Assembly (NCBI GenBank): GCA_964509475.1
Contig: CAZDXJ010000004.1
Span: 1 to 64,000, forward strand
DNA: 64,000 bases
Reading direction: 5' to 3'
Source: CAZDXJ01 sp964509475
GTDB taxonomy: Bacteria > Pseudomonadota > Gammaproteobacteria > Methylococcales > Methylomonadaceae
In this document: piece by piece, positions 54,397 through 63,179 of the stretch
Layout of the letters: each line of letters starts with the position of its first letter
How positions within the stretch are numbered: the first letter of the stretch is position 1
Notes under the pieces: generated by a model
The model's input: only the letters and a program-made list of their open reading frames with translations
Told to the model about the DNA's origin: nothing
Databases searched by the model: none
Translations under genes and position numbers: made by a program

Positions 54397-57156
54397 ATGC
54401 TGAAATTTGTGTTATTGCTTTGTCTTTTGTTGAGTCCTGTATCCCGGGCGCAGGCGCCGTTGCCTCCGGCAGAACGGTTGATTGAGCAAATTTCCTTTCG
54501 TGATATCAGCCTGGCCGATGCCCTGGCAATTTTATCGGAACAATCGGATATCAAGATCATTGCCTCCGATAAGGCAGCGGATATTCATGTCACGATGTTT
54601 TTGACCCGGGTGAGCGCCGCCGATGTTATCGATGCGCTGGCACGCACTTACCGGCTTTGGTATGAAAAGGATGTCCGTTCCGGCATTATCCGCCTGCATA
54701 CGGATGCTGAGCGCCGCCCGGGTCAGATTTTGCCTGCGGCGGCGGATTCAGAGGCGGAGGAAGCATCGGTATCACGCCGGACAGCGCCGGACAGCCCTTA
54801 TACGTTGGACAAGATGGAATATCCCGAGGACAAGCCTGTGGAAATGTATGAGAGCCTGGTTCCGCTGGAGGATTCGCGCTATGCGGTACCGATTGCCCAG
54901 GTCGAATTCAAGGATATTGCCGTGGGTGATGCCTTGCGCATTTTGGCTGAACAATCCGGACTTAATGTGGTGGCCTCGGAAGAGGCGGCACAAATCAAGG
55001 TGACGCTGTTCTTGCGTAATGTTACGGTCATGGAAGTGATCGATGCGATGTCCAAAACCTATAATCTGTGGTATCAGCAGGATCGGAAAACCGGCATTGT
55101 ACGGCTGTATACGGTCAGCGAATACCGCCTGGAAAAAGTCGATTTCAAAAAGGAAAAAACCGAAATTTTTACCATGAAAAACGCCAAGAACGCGCTGGAT
55201 TTTGCCGAGAGTATCCAGAATCTGTTCGGCTTTCGGCGCGTCAATCTGAGTTTTGGCAATAATCCGCAAGCGCTACAGGCGGATTTGAGTAACCGTTTTA
55301 GCTTGTTCGATATGATTAACAGCCGTACCAGCCTGGTCAATAGCGGACGCGGCGGCAGCGGTGGTGGCGGACGCCGTGGCGGTTTTGGCCGGGGGCGTTT
55401 GGGCGGGCGCAATGGCCGCTTTAACAATAATCGCCGCTTTAACAATGGCCGTTTCGGCAACAATCTGAACAACGCCGATGTGGATGAATACCTGAATACG
55501 ACCGACAAGGTGTTGCAGCGCTTCAGTGGTGACAAGCAGCGCAAGGATAATTTATCCAGCTTGTTGTTGGGGGATCAGGCGGAGACGCGGGCGTTGATGA
55601 GCGCGACCATACGCCATCAGGCGCCGATTTTTGTTGGCGTGATCGGACGTCAGAACAGGGTGCTGGTGCGCACCCGCGACAGCGATGCGATGGCGGAAAT
55701 CCGGCGTCTTTATCAGAAACTGGACGTGGAAAGCGCGATGTTGATGATGGAAGTGAAAATCCTGTCAATCGATTTGTCCGATGGCTACAATTCCTTGTTT
55801 GATTTCAAGCTGAAAAGTGGTGATTTCAATGTATCCACCGGCGGCCAGACCAGCACCGCCGCCCAGGTGCTGGGGGCGGCGGCGACAGCGGCGGCCAGTA
55901 CCTTTGATCCAACCTTGCTGGCCACAGTGGTGAGCAAGAATTTTGAGGCCCGGCTGGAATTGTACGAAAAGGAAGGCCGGGTGACTGAATTGGCGACACC
56001 GCTGCTTTTGACCAGCAACCAGGAAGTCAGCAAGGTGTTTGTCGGTGAAGAGCGGCCGATTACCACCGGTTTTAATTCCTCGCAGAGTAGTGCGACCAAT
56101 ACCGGTAACGGTAATGTCAATACCCCGATTCTGGTACCGCAAACCGATTTGCGTTCGATTGGCACAACCTTGTTGTTGACGCCGAATATCAACGCCGATC
56201 GCACGGTCAGTATCCGTATTCTGGTTGAACAATCGACCGTGGGCGATGTCAAGGCGACCATTCCGGTGCCGCTGAACAATCAACTGGTGGATGCGGAAAT
56301 CGATGTCGTGCAGGAGCGTACCTTCAGCGGTACCGTTGTTGCCAGCGACATGCAGGCCATTGCCGTCGGTGGCTTGATTGAGGAAGCCAGCGCTTCACGG
56401 GAAAAAAAGGTGCCGGTGTTGGGTGACATTCCCTTGCTGGGTTTTTTCTTTCGGGAAACCAGCGAGGTGCGCGGCCGCAAGGAGCTGGTGGTGATTATCA
56501 AGCCTTATATCATGTATACGCCGGAGGAGGGCGAGCCGATCAGCCGGCATGTATTGCAGGATAACAGCGTGCATCCCAATGCCCTGGACAGCCGCGATCC
56601 GGTGATGGATATTTACCGCAATGACCGGCGCAGTCCCAAAGGTTATGAATTGCAGCCGGAATACAAGCTCTACGACAAGCAGGACCGTTTTGATCGCTAT
56701 CATGGCAAGGGCAGCTTGCCGCCGCAAACCTCGCCGGCCCAGGCCGATGCGGTGGCGCAAGAGGCGCAGCAGACTTATGTCGAACTGACCCGCTATGCGG
56801 CGCGTTCGGTGCGTTTGCCGGCGGACGAGCGCATCGAGCAGGCTGGCATTGAGGAAGTGTTTATCCAGCACCGTGAACCGGTTTATTTGCTGGCGGATGG
56901 GCGCATCCGCCTGTTGCCGGTGGCTGGCTGGCGCAAAGGCGGTGTCAATGTAACCGCGTTTGAGGTGCGCAATACGGCGCCGGCCATGTTGCGGATCGAT
57001 TTCGGTAATGTGCGCGGGCCGTGGCTGGCATCGACCATTGAATCCGAACAATTGGCGCCGCAAGGCGAATTTGGCGATTCGACCTGGTTGTACCTGATTT
57101 CGGCGCAGCCGTTTGACGAACTTGCCGGCCAGTTTGTCGTGGAGGCGGCGCCATGA
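54397..57156 (+). CDS. secretin (MshL/PilQ/GspD superfamily) with two STN-like domains and an RGG-rich linker
   Basis: A 919-residue outer-membrane secretin. After a signal peptide (1-19) come two STN/N0-like domains, about 28-105 and 168-248, which resemble each other (DISLADALAILSEQS and DIAVGDALRILAEQS). An N1-like segment leads to a low-complexity region at 316-359 of Gly, Arg, Asn and Phe. A further N domain and the secretin core (about 440-710) contain VPVLGDIPLLGFFF and KELVVIIKPYIM. A C-terminal extension of about 200 residues follows, longer than normal. It should form the gated pore through which the fibre or substrate leaves. Coupled to the next gene by ATGA. Confidence 0.92.
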   Translation: MLKFVLLLCLLLSPVSRAQAPLPPAERLIEQISFRDISLADALAILSEQSDIKIIASDKAADIHVTMFLTRVSAADVIDALARTYRLWYEKDVRSGIIRLHTDAERRPGQILPAAADSEAEEASVSRRTAPDSPYTLDKMEYPEDKPVEMYESLVPLEDSRYAVPIAQVEFKDIAVGDALRILAEQSGLNVVASEEAAQIKVTLFLRNVTVMEVIDAMSKTYNLWYQQDRKTGIVRLYTVSEYRLEKVDFKKEKTEIFTMKNAKNALDFAESIQNLFGFRRVNLSFGNNPQALQADLSNRFSLFDMINSRTSLVNSGRGGSGGGGRRGGFGRGRLGGRNGRFNNNRRFNNGRFGNNLNNADVDEYLNTTDKVLQRFSGDKQRKDNLSSLLLGDQAETRALMSATIRHQAPIFVGVIGRQNRVLVRTRDSDAMAEIRRLYQKLDVESAMLMMEVKILSIDLSDGYNSLFDFKLKSGDFNVSTGGQTSTAAQVLGAAATAAASTFDPTLLATVVSKNFEARLELYEKEGRVTELATPLLLTSNQEVSKVFVGEERPITTGFNSSQSSATNTGNGNVNTPILVPQTDLRSIGTTLLLTPNINADRTVSIRILVEQSTVGDVKATIPVPLNNQLVDAEIDVVQERTFSGTVVASDMQAIAVGGLIEEASASREKKVPVLGDIPLLGFFFRETSEVRGRKELVVIIKPYIMYTPEEGEPISRHVLQDNSVHPNALDSRDPVMDIYRNDRRSPKGYELQPEYKLYDKQDRFDRYHGKGSLPPQTSPAQADAVAQEAQQTYVELTRYAARSVRLPADERIEQAGIEEVFIQHREPVYLLADGRIRLLPVAGWRKGGVNVTAFEVRNTAPAMLRIDFGNVRGPWLASTIESEQLAPQGEFGDSTWLYLISAQPFDELAGQFVVEAAP

Positions 57157-58313
57157 AGATCGGAGCGGGGCTTGGTTTATCGATGTTTTCACTGTTGCAG
57201 CTTGCTTGTGCCGACGATTTGCCGCCGCTGCACATGCACATCTTTGCCAAAAGACCGGCAACGCCGGACGCCGCATCGGCGCATTCGATTGGCACCGGAA
57301 ATACGCCGCATTTGCATATGGCGGTATTGTCGGGCCGATCGGCCTCAATACCGCTTCGGACACCCGCCCGGGGTCGTAACCTGACGGTGACCGGTGAGCG
57401 CGTGACAGCGATGGCCTTGCAGACCGATATTCACAAAACCACCGGCTATGCTGCGGCAGCACCGGCTGCCGGCCGCTTGCTCTATGATTTCAGTACCGGT
57501 TATCAGCGCGAGCGTATGTCCTGGAATGTCGCTGCACCGGGCGGTTCACCCAATCCTTTGACCGGAGTGCGCTGGCATGATCTGGAATTGTGGGGTATTC
57601 GCGGTCTGGTGGATATTGTGTCGCCGTCCGGCCTGGCTATCAAGGGCGAAGCCGGGTTTGCCTGGAGCTATGCTGGACAAGGGCAGGAAAACACTTATGC
57701 CCGTGACGGAGGCCGCAATCCGGTCAGCCAAATCAACAGCAAGTCAGACAGCGGTTATGCTTACGAGGCCTCGTTGGGCCTGGGTTATCAATGGCTGTTT
57801 GGAAACCCGCAGGCTTCCGCGCTCTGGTTTGGCGCGACGCCCCTGGCCGGTTATGCCTGGCGGCAGCAGCAACGGGTATTACGATCCAGCCAGGCATCGG
57901 CGGGCGGCGCGGTGGCCGGGAAGAACCTTTATACCGCAACCTGGCATGGACCCTGGCTGGGGCTGGATTTAAATTTTGGTTTTGCCGGGCAACATGAGTT
58001 ATTTGGTTCCTTTGCCCATCATTGGGTGGTTGGATACCGAGGCGATGGCCAATGGCAGCAGGCGCCAAACCTGTTGCAGCCGGACAGCTTCAGCCATCGT
58101 TCGGAAGGCAGCGGTTATGTCGCTTCGGCGGGTTATCGTTTCCACACCAGGGACTTGTGGGGGTTCTCTGTGCGTTTCGATTATCAACACTGGCAGGCGG
58201 ATTCCGGTGATGAAACCTTGTATTTCGCCGGAGGCGGCAACGTGCATTCGGTATTGAACGAGGTTAAACGGGATGTGTTCGGAATCAATCTGGGGTTGAA
58301 TGTGGCGTTTTAG
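57153..58313 (+). CDS. predicted outer-membrane beta-barrel protein
   Basis: A 386-residue exported protein. The signal peptide ends at about residue 20 (LLQLACA). Residues 21-110 are Ala/Pro/His-rich; LHMHI and LHMAV segments recur there. Residues about 115-386 read as alternating polar/aromatic strands with Gly turns and end NVAF, with the C-terminal phenylalanine that marks BAM substrates. About 10-12 strands are possible and the barrel is reminiscent of omptin-size proteins, but I see no omptin Asp/His motifs. It overlaps the secretin stop by 4 bp, so it is likely made in step with the secretin. Function unknown. Confidence 0.7.
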   Translation: MKIGAGLGLSMFSLLQLACADDLPPLHMHIFAKRPATPDAASAHSIGTGNTPHLHMAVLSGRSASIPLRTPARGRNLTVTGERVTAMALQTDIHKTTGYAAAAPAAGRLLYDFSTGYQRERMSWNVAAPGGSPNPLTGVRWHDLELWGIRGLVDIVSPSGLAIKGEAGFAWSYAGQGQENTYARDGGRNPVSQINSKSDSGYAYEASLGLGYQWLFGNPQASALWFGATPLAGYAWRQQQRVLRSSQASAGGAVAGKNLYTATWHGPWLGLDLNFGFAGQHELFGSFAHHWVVGYRGDGQWQQAPNLLQPDSFSHRSEGSGYVASAGYRFHTRDLWGFSVRFDYQHWQADSGDETLYFAGGGNVHSVLNEVKRDVFGINLGLNVAF

Positions 58314-58457
58314 CGGCTCGTGTGCTATTGCCGGTTGAACGGTGTGTGGGTATGTGGCGGGGAGATTGCCATCCCTGGGCCTGGATTCCGCCAATCCCTG
58401 GCGGAATGGCGGGTGTTCGTCATGGCTCTTTTTCTCGTTCCCGGTCTCCGCGTCAAA

Positions 58458-58471
58458 GCCATTAAGTCAAG
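58458..58471 (+). repeat. solo R1 terminus
   Basis: GCCATTAAGTCAAG equals 14 bp of the left terminus of the R1 copy at 46633. No internal R1 sequence follows, so this may be a footprint of an excised or decayed element, or chance. Confidence 0.45.
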
Positions 58472-58550
58472 AATGCAGGCTGACGTTTAAACTTTGATTG
58501 GCTTTCCACGAGGCGTGGTGCAATGATGGGGTGTTTAGGAGGTTTATATA

Positions 58551-60977
58551 ATGAAAAGATGTTATGGTTTGTCGCTGGCCGGTTTGTTGTTTTTTGTCAC
58601 TGTGTTGCCAGCGGCCGAGGTCAGTTCGCGCTTGCAAAAACTGGAAAATGAATACCGGGCTTATCAGGCGGGAGCGCCGGCGGCACCGTTCAAGCCTTCT
58701 GATCCAGGCTTGCGGGTTGTGGGCGGGAAAAAAGTTGTCGTTGTCATGACTTTGTTGGCATCCGCGTCCGTGGATACGGTGCGCGAAACGTTGCGCGGCC
58801 TGGGCATGACCCGGATCGCCGGGCATAAAAACTTGTTGTCCGGTTTGCTGCCGATTGAGCGCTTGAGTCGCTTGAAAAATATAGCCGGCATAAGCTGGGT
58901 GGATACGCATGTGGCAACGCGGCGGGTCGGCCCACCGGGCGGGGCGGCGTTTGATGCCGGCGATACGGCCTTGTTTGCCGATTTGGTTAGAAAACGTTAT
59001 GGCGTCGATGGACAATCGGTGACCATCGGGGTATTGTCCGACAGCTATAATTGTTTGGGCGCCGCCGCCAATGATGTGGCCAGTGGCGATTTACCTGCGG
59101 ATGTGCAGGTGTTGCAGGAATATCCGTTCTGTGAGGATGGTTTGGCGGCGGATGAAGGCCGGGCGATGATGCAGCTGATTCATGATGTGGCACCTGGCGC
59201 CCGGTTGATGTTTTATAGCGCTTTTGTCAGTCCGGTGGAATTTGCCCAGGGTATCCGTGCATTGGCTGATGCCGGCGCGGATATTCTGGTGGATGATGTC
59301 GGTTATTTTGATATGCCGATGTTTCAGGATGGCCCGATTGCCCAGGCTGTGAATGCGGTCAAGGATCGCGGGGTAAGTTATTTTTCCGCCGCCGGCAACC
59401 GTGCCCGATTGTCTTATGAGCAGGTTTTTACCCCGAAGCGGGCGTTTTTTTCCTTTGATCTAGCGCATGATTTTGGCAGCGCCGCCGGGCAGGCGCCGGA
59501 TTTCTACCAGCCGATCACTCTGCCCAGGGATGCCCGGGTGACGATTACCCTGCAATGGGATGATCCGGCCGAGATTGCCGGCGGGGCCGGGGCGCTGAGT
59601 GATTTGGATGTTTTTCTTTTGGATCAAGCCCAAAGCCGTATTATCACCAGCAGCCAGGATAGCAATATCGGTCATAATCCGGTGGAACGCTTCACTATTG
59701 TGAACGGTTCGGATAGCGCGACGGTTTATTTGTATATCAGTCAAAGGGCGGGGCCGGCGCCCCGGCGTGTCAAATATGTAATCAATGAAGGCCCCGTACC
59801 TCTCTGGCCATTGCCGCCAGCGGATACGCCGCCGGACACTGTTCCTGAAATCGTATCGGTATCCATAGATCACTACGCAACCTACAGTAGTACGATATAT
59901 GGCCACCCCAATGCCCGGGGCGCAATGGCGGTCGGGGCGATACCGTATCAGGAAACGCCCTGGTTTGGCCGTCCCATTGATCAGGCACGCATTGAACCGT
60001 TTTCCTCGGCGGGCGGTACGCCAACCTTTTTTGCCCCGGATGGACACCGCCTGGCTGTGCCGGAACAGCGCTTGAAGCCGGATATTGTGGCACCGGATGG
60101 GGTCGATACGACGTTTTTCCCGGCCGGAGATTTGACCCATACCGACAGCGATGGCAGCGGCTGGCCCAATTTTTTTGGCACCTCCGCCGCCGCGCCTCAT
60201 GCGGCTGCGGTGGCGGCCTTGCTGTTGGACGGGTTTCCGTTTTTGACGGTGGATGATGTGTATCAGGCCTTGCGCCGAGGCAGTCTGGATTTGCATGATC
60301 CATCGCCCGATACCGAGCCGAATCCGCCGTTGAATCCGGCTTGCGCGGTCAATACCCAGTTTGATTGGGGTACCGGCTGCGGTTTGCTGCAGGCGGATGT
60401 GGCGTTTGCATCATTGGAAAACAGTATCAGCGCGGTGCTGGTGTCGGCTCGAACCTCGGCGGCGGAAGTGACTCCGGGGACACCGTTCCGTTATACCTTC
60501 GATATATATAACGGCAGCGGGGTGTTGTTGAAAAATGTGCGCTTGCATGCGCTCGATTTGCCGGATCAGGTGTTTTATGATGCGATTGACGGTTGTTTGC
60601 AAATCGATACCGGCGAGGCCAGTTGCCGTCTTGCCGATTTGCCTCCCGGAGGCCGCCAGACGGTTACGGTACAGGTCTCGACGGCCCGGCCGCCGGCGGA
60701 AATCTTGCGTTTCGAAGTGGATTTGTTGACCGATACGGCGGTGGATTTAACCCGGACCCATCGAATTTTGACCAACCCGGTGCAAAAACTGACCGGGGAT
60801 TTCAACCGCGACGGCTGCGTTGATAAAAGCGATTGGGGCATTTTGTTTGGCGTGTTTCGCAGCGGTGGTTCGGGTGCCCCTGAATATGATTTGACCGGTG
60901 ATGGCCAGGTTGGTCTGGCCGATTTGACGGCATTGGAAGCGCTTTACAGCTTGCCGGGCGGCGCTTCCTGTTTTTAG
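58551..60977 (+). CDS. secreted subtilase-like protease with Glu in place of the catalytic His and a C-terminal dockerin-like domain
   Basis: An 808-residue exported protein. Signal peptide 1-22; protease domain about 145-620 with Asp164 in GVLSDSYN, oxyanion Asn283 in SAAGN and nucleophile Ser545 in GTSAAAPH. Where S8 enzymes have H-G-T-H, this protein has D-E202-G-R-A-M-M, followed by IHDVAPGA; the glutamate stands where sedolisins (S53) use theirs. A beta-sandwich (about 640-740) follows. Residues 749-806 hold two EF-hand-like Ca2+ loops, D-x-N-x-D-G-x-V-D and D-x-T-G-D-G-x-V, as in type I dockerins. Strong AGGAGG site. It lies 237 bp after the barrel gene and may be a substrate of the system. 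Confidence 0.85.
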   Translation: MKRCYGLSLAGLLFFVTVLPAAEVSSRLQKLENEYRAYQAGAPAAPFKPSDPGLRVVGGKKVVVVMTLLASASVDTVRETLRGLGMTRIAGHKNLLSGLLPIERLSRLKNIAGISWVDTHVATRRVGPPGGAAFDAGDTALFADLVRKRYGVDGQSVTIGVLSDSYNCLGAAANDVASGDLPADVQVLQEYPFCEDGLAADEGRAMMQLIHDVAPGARLMFYSAFVSPVEFAQGIRALADAGADILVDDVGYFDMPMFQDGPIAQAVNAVKDRGVSYFSAAGNRARLSYEQVFTPKRAFFSFDLAHDFGSAAGQAPDFYQPITLPRDARVTITLQWDDPAEIAGGAGALSDLDVFLLDQAQSRIITSSQDSNIGHNPVERFTIVNGSDSATVYLYISQRAGPAPRRVKYVINEGPVPLWPLPPADTPPDTVPEIVSVSIDHYATYSSTIYGHPNARGAMAVGAIPYQETPWFGRPIDQARIEPFSSAGGTPTFFAPDGHRLAVPEQRLKPDIVAPDGVDTTFFPAGDLTHTDSDGSGWPNFFGTSAAAPHAAAVAALLLDGFPFLTVDDVYQALRRGSLDLHDPSPDTEPNPPLNPACAVNTQFDWGTGCGLLQADVAFASLENSISAVLVSARTSAAEVTPGTPFRYTFDIYNGSGVLLKNVRLHALDLPDQVFYDAIDGCLQIDTGEASCRLADLPPGGRQTVTVQVSTARPPAEILRFEVDLLTDTAVDLTRTHRILTNPVQKLTGDFNRDGCVDKSDWGILFGVFRSGGSGAPEYDLTGDGQVGLADLTALEALYSLPGGASCF

Positions 60978-61028
60978 ACAGTGACCGCAGGCGGTATAAT
61001 GAATTCATTTTGATTGGGATTTGGCAAA

Positions 61029-62429
61029 ATGAGTGACGATAAACTTTCCAGCGCCCGCTTGCAGGCGACCGATGCGTTTGTTGAGGAATTTACCGCTTCG
61101 GTGGGTTTTGATCAACGGATGGCGCGTCAGGATATTCAGGGTTCCCTGGCTCATGCGGCCATGCTGCATAAAATCGGCGTGTTGAGCGATGCGGAAAAAG
61201 AGGCCATCGGCCAGGGCTTGCGTCAGATCGAGGCGGAAATTGCCCAGGGCCGGTTCAATTGGAGCATCCATCAGGAAGATGTGCATATGAACATCGAGGC
61301 GCGTTTGACCGAACTCGTCGGCGCGGCCGGTAAAAAACTGCATACCGGCCGTTCGCGTAACGATCAGGTGGCGACCGATATCCGTTTGTATCTGCGCGAG
61401 GCGGTTGGGCAAATCGATGCCGAGTTGTTACGCCTGCAACAGGCTTTGCTGGATTTGGCCGAGCGCGAGGCCGATACCATCATGCCGGGCTTTACCCATT
61501 TGCAAGTGGCGCAGCCGGTGACCTTTGGTCATCATCTGATGGCCTGGTTTGAGATGTTACAACGCGATCGGGGACGTTTGCACGATGGTTTGCAACGCAT
61601 CAACATCATGCCGTTGGGGGCGGCGGCTCTGGCTGGAACGCCTTATCCCATCGATCGGCAAATGACTTGTAAATTGTTGGGGTTTGACGCGCCTTCGGCC
61701 AATTCACTGGATTCGGTCAGCGACCGCGATTTTGCCATTGAATTTGTCGCGGCCGCCAGCCTGATCATGATGCATCTGTCGCGTTTTTCCGAGGAACTGG
61801 TGTTGTGGACCAGCGCCCAGTTTGATTTTATCGATATACCGGATGCGTTTTGTACCGGTTCCTCGATCATGCCGCAGAAAAAAAACCCGGATGTGCCGGA
61901 ACTGGTGCGTGGCAAGTCCGGTCGCGTGAGCGGGCATTTGATCGCTTTGCTGATGTTGATGAAAAGCCAGCCTTTGGCTTATAACAAGGATAACCAGGAA
62001 GATAAGCAACCTTTGTTTGATAGCGTCGATACCTTGCTGGATTGTTTGCGGGCGTTTGCTGATATGGTGCCGCATTTAAAAAGCCGTAAGGAGAACATGT
62101 ACCGGGCCGCACAGCAGGGGTTTGCCACCGCCACCGACCTGGCCGATTATCTGGTACGCAAGGGGCTGGCGTTTCGGGATGCGCATGATATTGTGGGTCG
62201 GGCGGTACGCCTGGGTCTGGACAGCGGACGGGATTTGGCGCAATTGTCGCTGCCCGAATTGCAGGCTTTTTCCAGTGCCATCGAGGCGGATGTGTTTGAT
62301 GTTTTGACTTTGGAAGGTTCGGTAGCGGCGCGCAAACATATTGGCGGGACAGCGCCGGAGACGGTGCGGGCGGCGATTCGCACGGCACGGGAAAAATTAC
62401 AGGCAGAGGCATTGGAACCGGCGCGATGA
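61029..62429 (+). CDS. argH: argininosuccinate lyase
   Basis: A 466-residue enzyme of the fumarase/aspartase superfamily that splits argininosuccinate to arginine and fumarate, the last step of arginine synthesis. Signatures are [33 protein letters not shown] and the catalytic loop [19 protein letters not shown]. Length is normal. The ATG at 61029 (MSDDKLSS) is preferred over an in-frame codon at 61014. No other arginine gene is adjacent, so it stands alone next to the protease gene. Confidence 0.97.
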   Translation: MSDDKLSSARLQATDAFVEEFTASVGFDQRMARQDIQGSLAHAAMLHKIGVLSDAEKEAIGQGLRQIEAEIAQGRFNWSIHQEDVHMNIEARLTELVGAAGKKLHTGRSRNDQVATDIRLYLREAVGQIDAELLRLQQALLDLAEREADTIMPGFTHLQVAQPVTFGHHLMAWFEMLQRDRGRLHDGLQRINIMPLGAAALAGTPYPIDRQMTCKLLGFDAPSANSLDSVSDRDFAIEFVAAASLIMMHLSRFSEELVLWTSAQFDFIDIPDAFCTGSSIMPQKKNPDVPELVRGKSGRVSGHLIALLMLMKSQPLAYNKDNQEDKQPLFDSVDTLLDCLRAFADMVPHLKSRKENMYRAAQQGFATATDLADYLVRKGLAFRDAHDIVGRAVRLGLDSGRDLAQLSLPELQAFSSAIEADVFDVLTLEGSVAARKHIGGTAPETVRAAIRTAREKLQAEALEPAR

Positions 62430-62509
62430 AGCATTCGCTTAAACGGGTAAATAAAAAGCGTAGGGATTTTTTGTTACTGAAGTTTCCCTGTTTTTAAGGA
62501 GTATTTATT

Positions 62510-62574
62510 ATACTGCACGCGGCCACATTTGCGGATTTTGAATATCAAATGAATGAATCATGAAAAACACAAAA
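62510..62574 (-). repeat. dispersed repeat R4, copy 2 (inverted)
   Basis: The reverse complement of 12260-12343 without its extra hairpin. It shares TATACTGCACGCGGCCAC and GGATTTTGAATATCAAAT. It lies in the 273-bp gap after argH, in which I see no gene. Confidence 0.78.
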
Positions 62575-62601
62575 ACCGGGTCGATTGAGTTCGGCGATAA
62601 C

Positions 62602-62638
62602 CGTAACCCAACAATTCTGCGCCATGTATTGGGTTACG
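62602..62638. repeat. 10-bp inverted repeat CGTAACCCAA/TTGGGTTACG
   Basis: CGTAACCCAA (62602-62611) and TTGGGTTACG (62629-62638) are perfect inverted arms 17 nt apart, followed by CTACGCTTGATCGGGCCTACG. The sequence resembles a dispersed GGGTTACGCT-type repeat known from other bacterial genomes. It makes the short open frame at 62560-62742 look like repeat sequence and not a gene. Confidence 0.6.
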
Positions 62639-62702
62639 CTACGCTTGATCGGGCCTACGTTCTGTGTATTTGCGAAAAGTGTCCCCACGATACGACTCGG
62701 GA

Positions 62703-63161
62703 TTATGTTTGTAAATATTGCACAAGATCGGAGTATTCCTGACATTTTGGCCGGTATAGAAGCAGAGCCAGCAGAGCCAGGCCATTGTAGATCAGCAAGG
62801 TGGTAAAATTATCGCCCATTATATACAGCATCACACCTGTAAGCCCGATGCTTTCGGCTAGGCCCAAGGAGACCAGAACGGTTACAAAATAACGTGAGCG
62901 GGCGGAGGTGTCACCGGGCAGGGTCTGGTTGAGCCGGAGCATAATGTGCCGGATCAAATTGATCATGGGAAAACTGACGATAACGGCAAAATAAAGGATT
63001 GAACGCAGCAGTACAGGTTCTTCGCCGGATATTCTGAATTGTTCGCCCAGGTAATAACAAAACAGTACATAGGCTGGTGGTGTCAGCAAAAAAACAGCAT
63101 GTACGATGCGTATGACTAATAGTTCTGATTGTATTTGTTCGGGGTTGGGTCGGGTAAACAT
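62703..63161 (-). CDS. hypothetical four-helix membrane protein downstream of pilU
   Basis: A 152-residue protein with four predicted membrane helices (about 20-42, 55-75, 95-115 and 120-138) and short polar ends. I do not recognise the family and see no catalytic motif. The ATG at 63161 lies 18 bp after the pilU stop, so it is probably made from the same message. That context hints at a link to twitching or surface sensing, but nothing in the sequence proves it. Confidence 0.65.
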   Translation of the reverse strand: MFTRPNPEQIQSELLVIRIVHAVFLLTPPAYVLFCYYLGEQFRISGEEPVLLRSILYFAVIVSFPMINLIRHIMLRLNQTLPGDTSARSRYFVTVLVSLGLAESIGLTGVMLYIMGDNFTTLLIYNGLALLALLLYRPKCQEYSDLVQYLQT

Positions 63162-63179
63162 TTGCTTGTTGTGGCATTC

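Noticed and set aside
62560..62742. A 60-codon open frame with several cysteines (C-x2-C and C-x3-C spacing)
   Set aside because: It overlaps the R4 repeat, a dispersed inverted repeat and the end of the membrane-protein gene on the other strand; no ribosome site.
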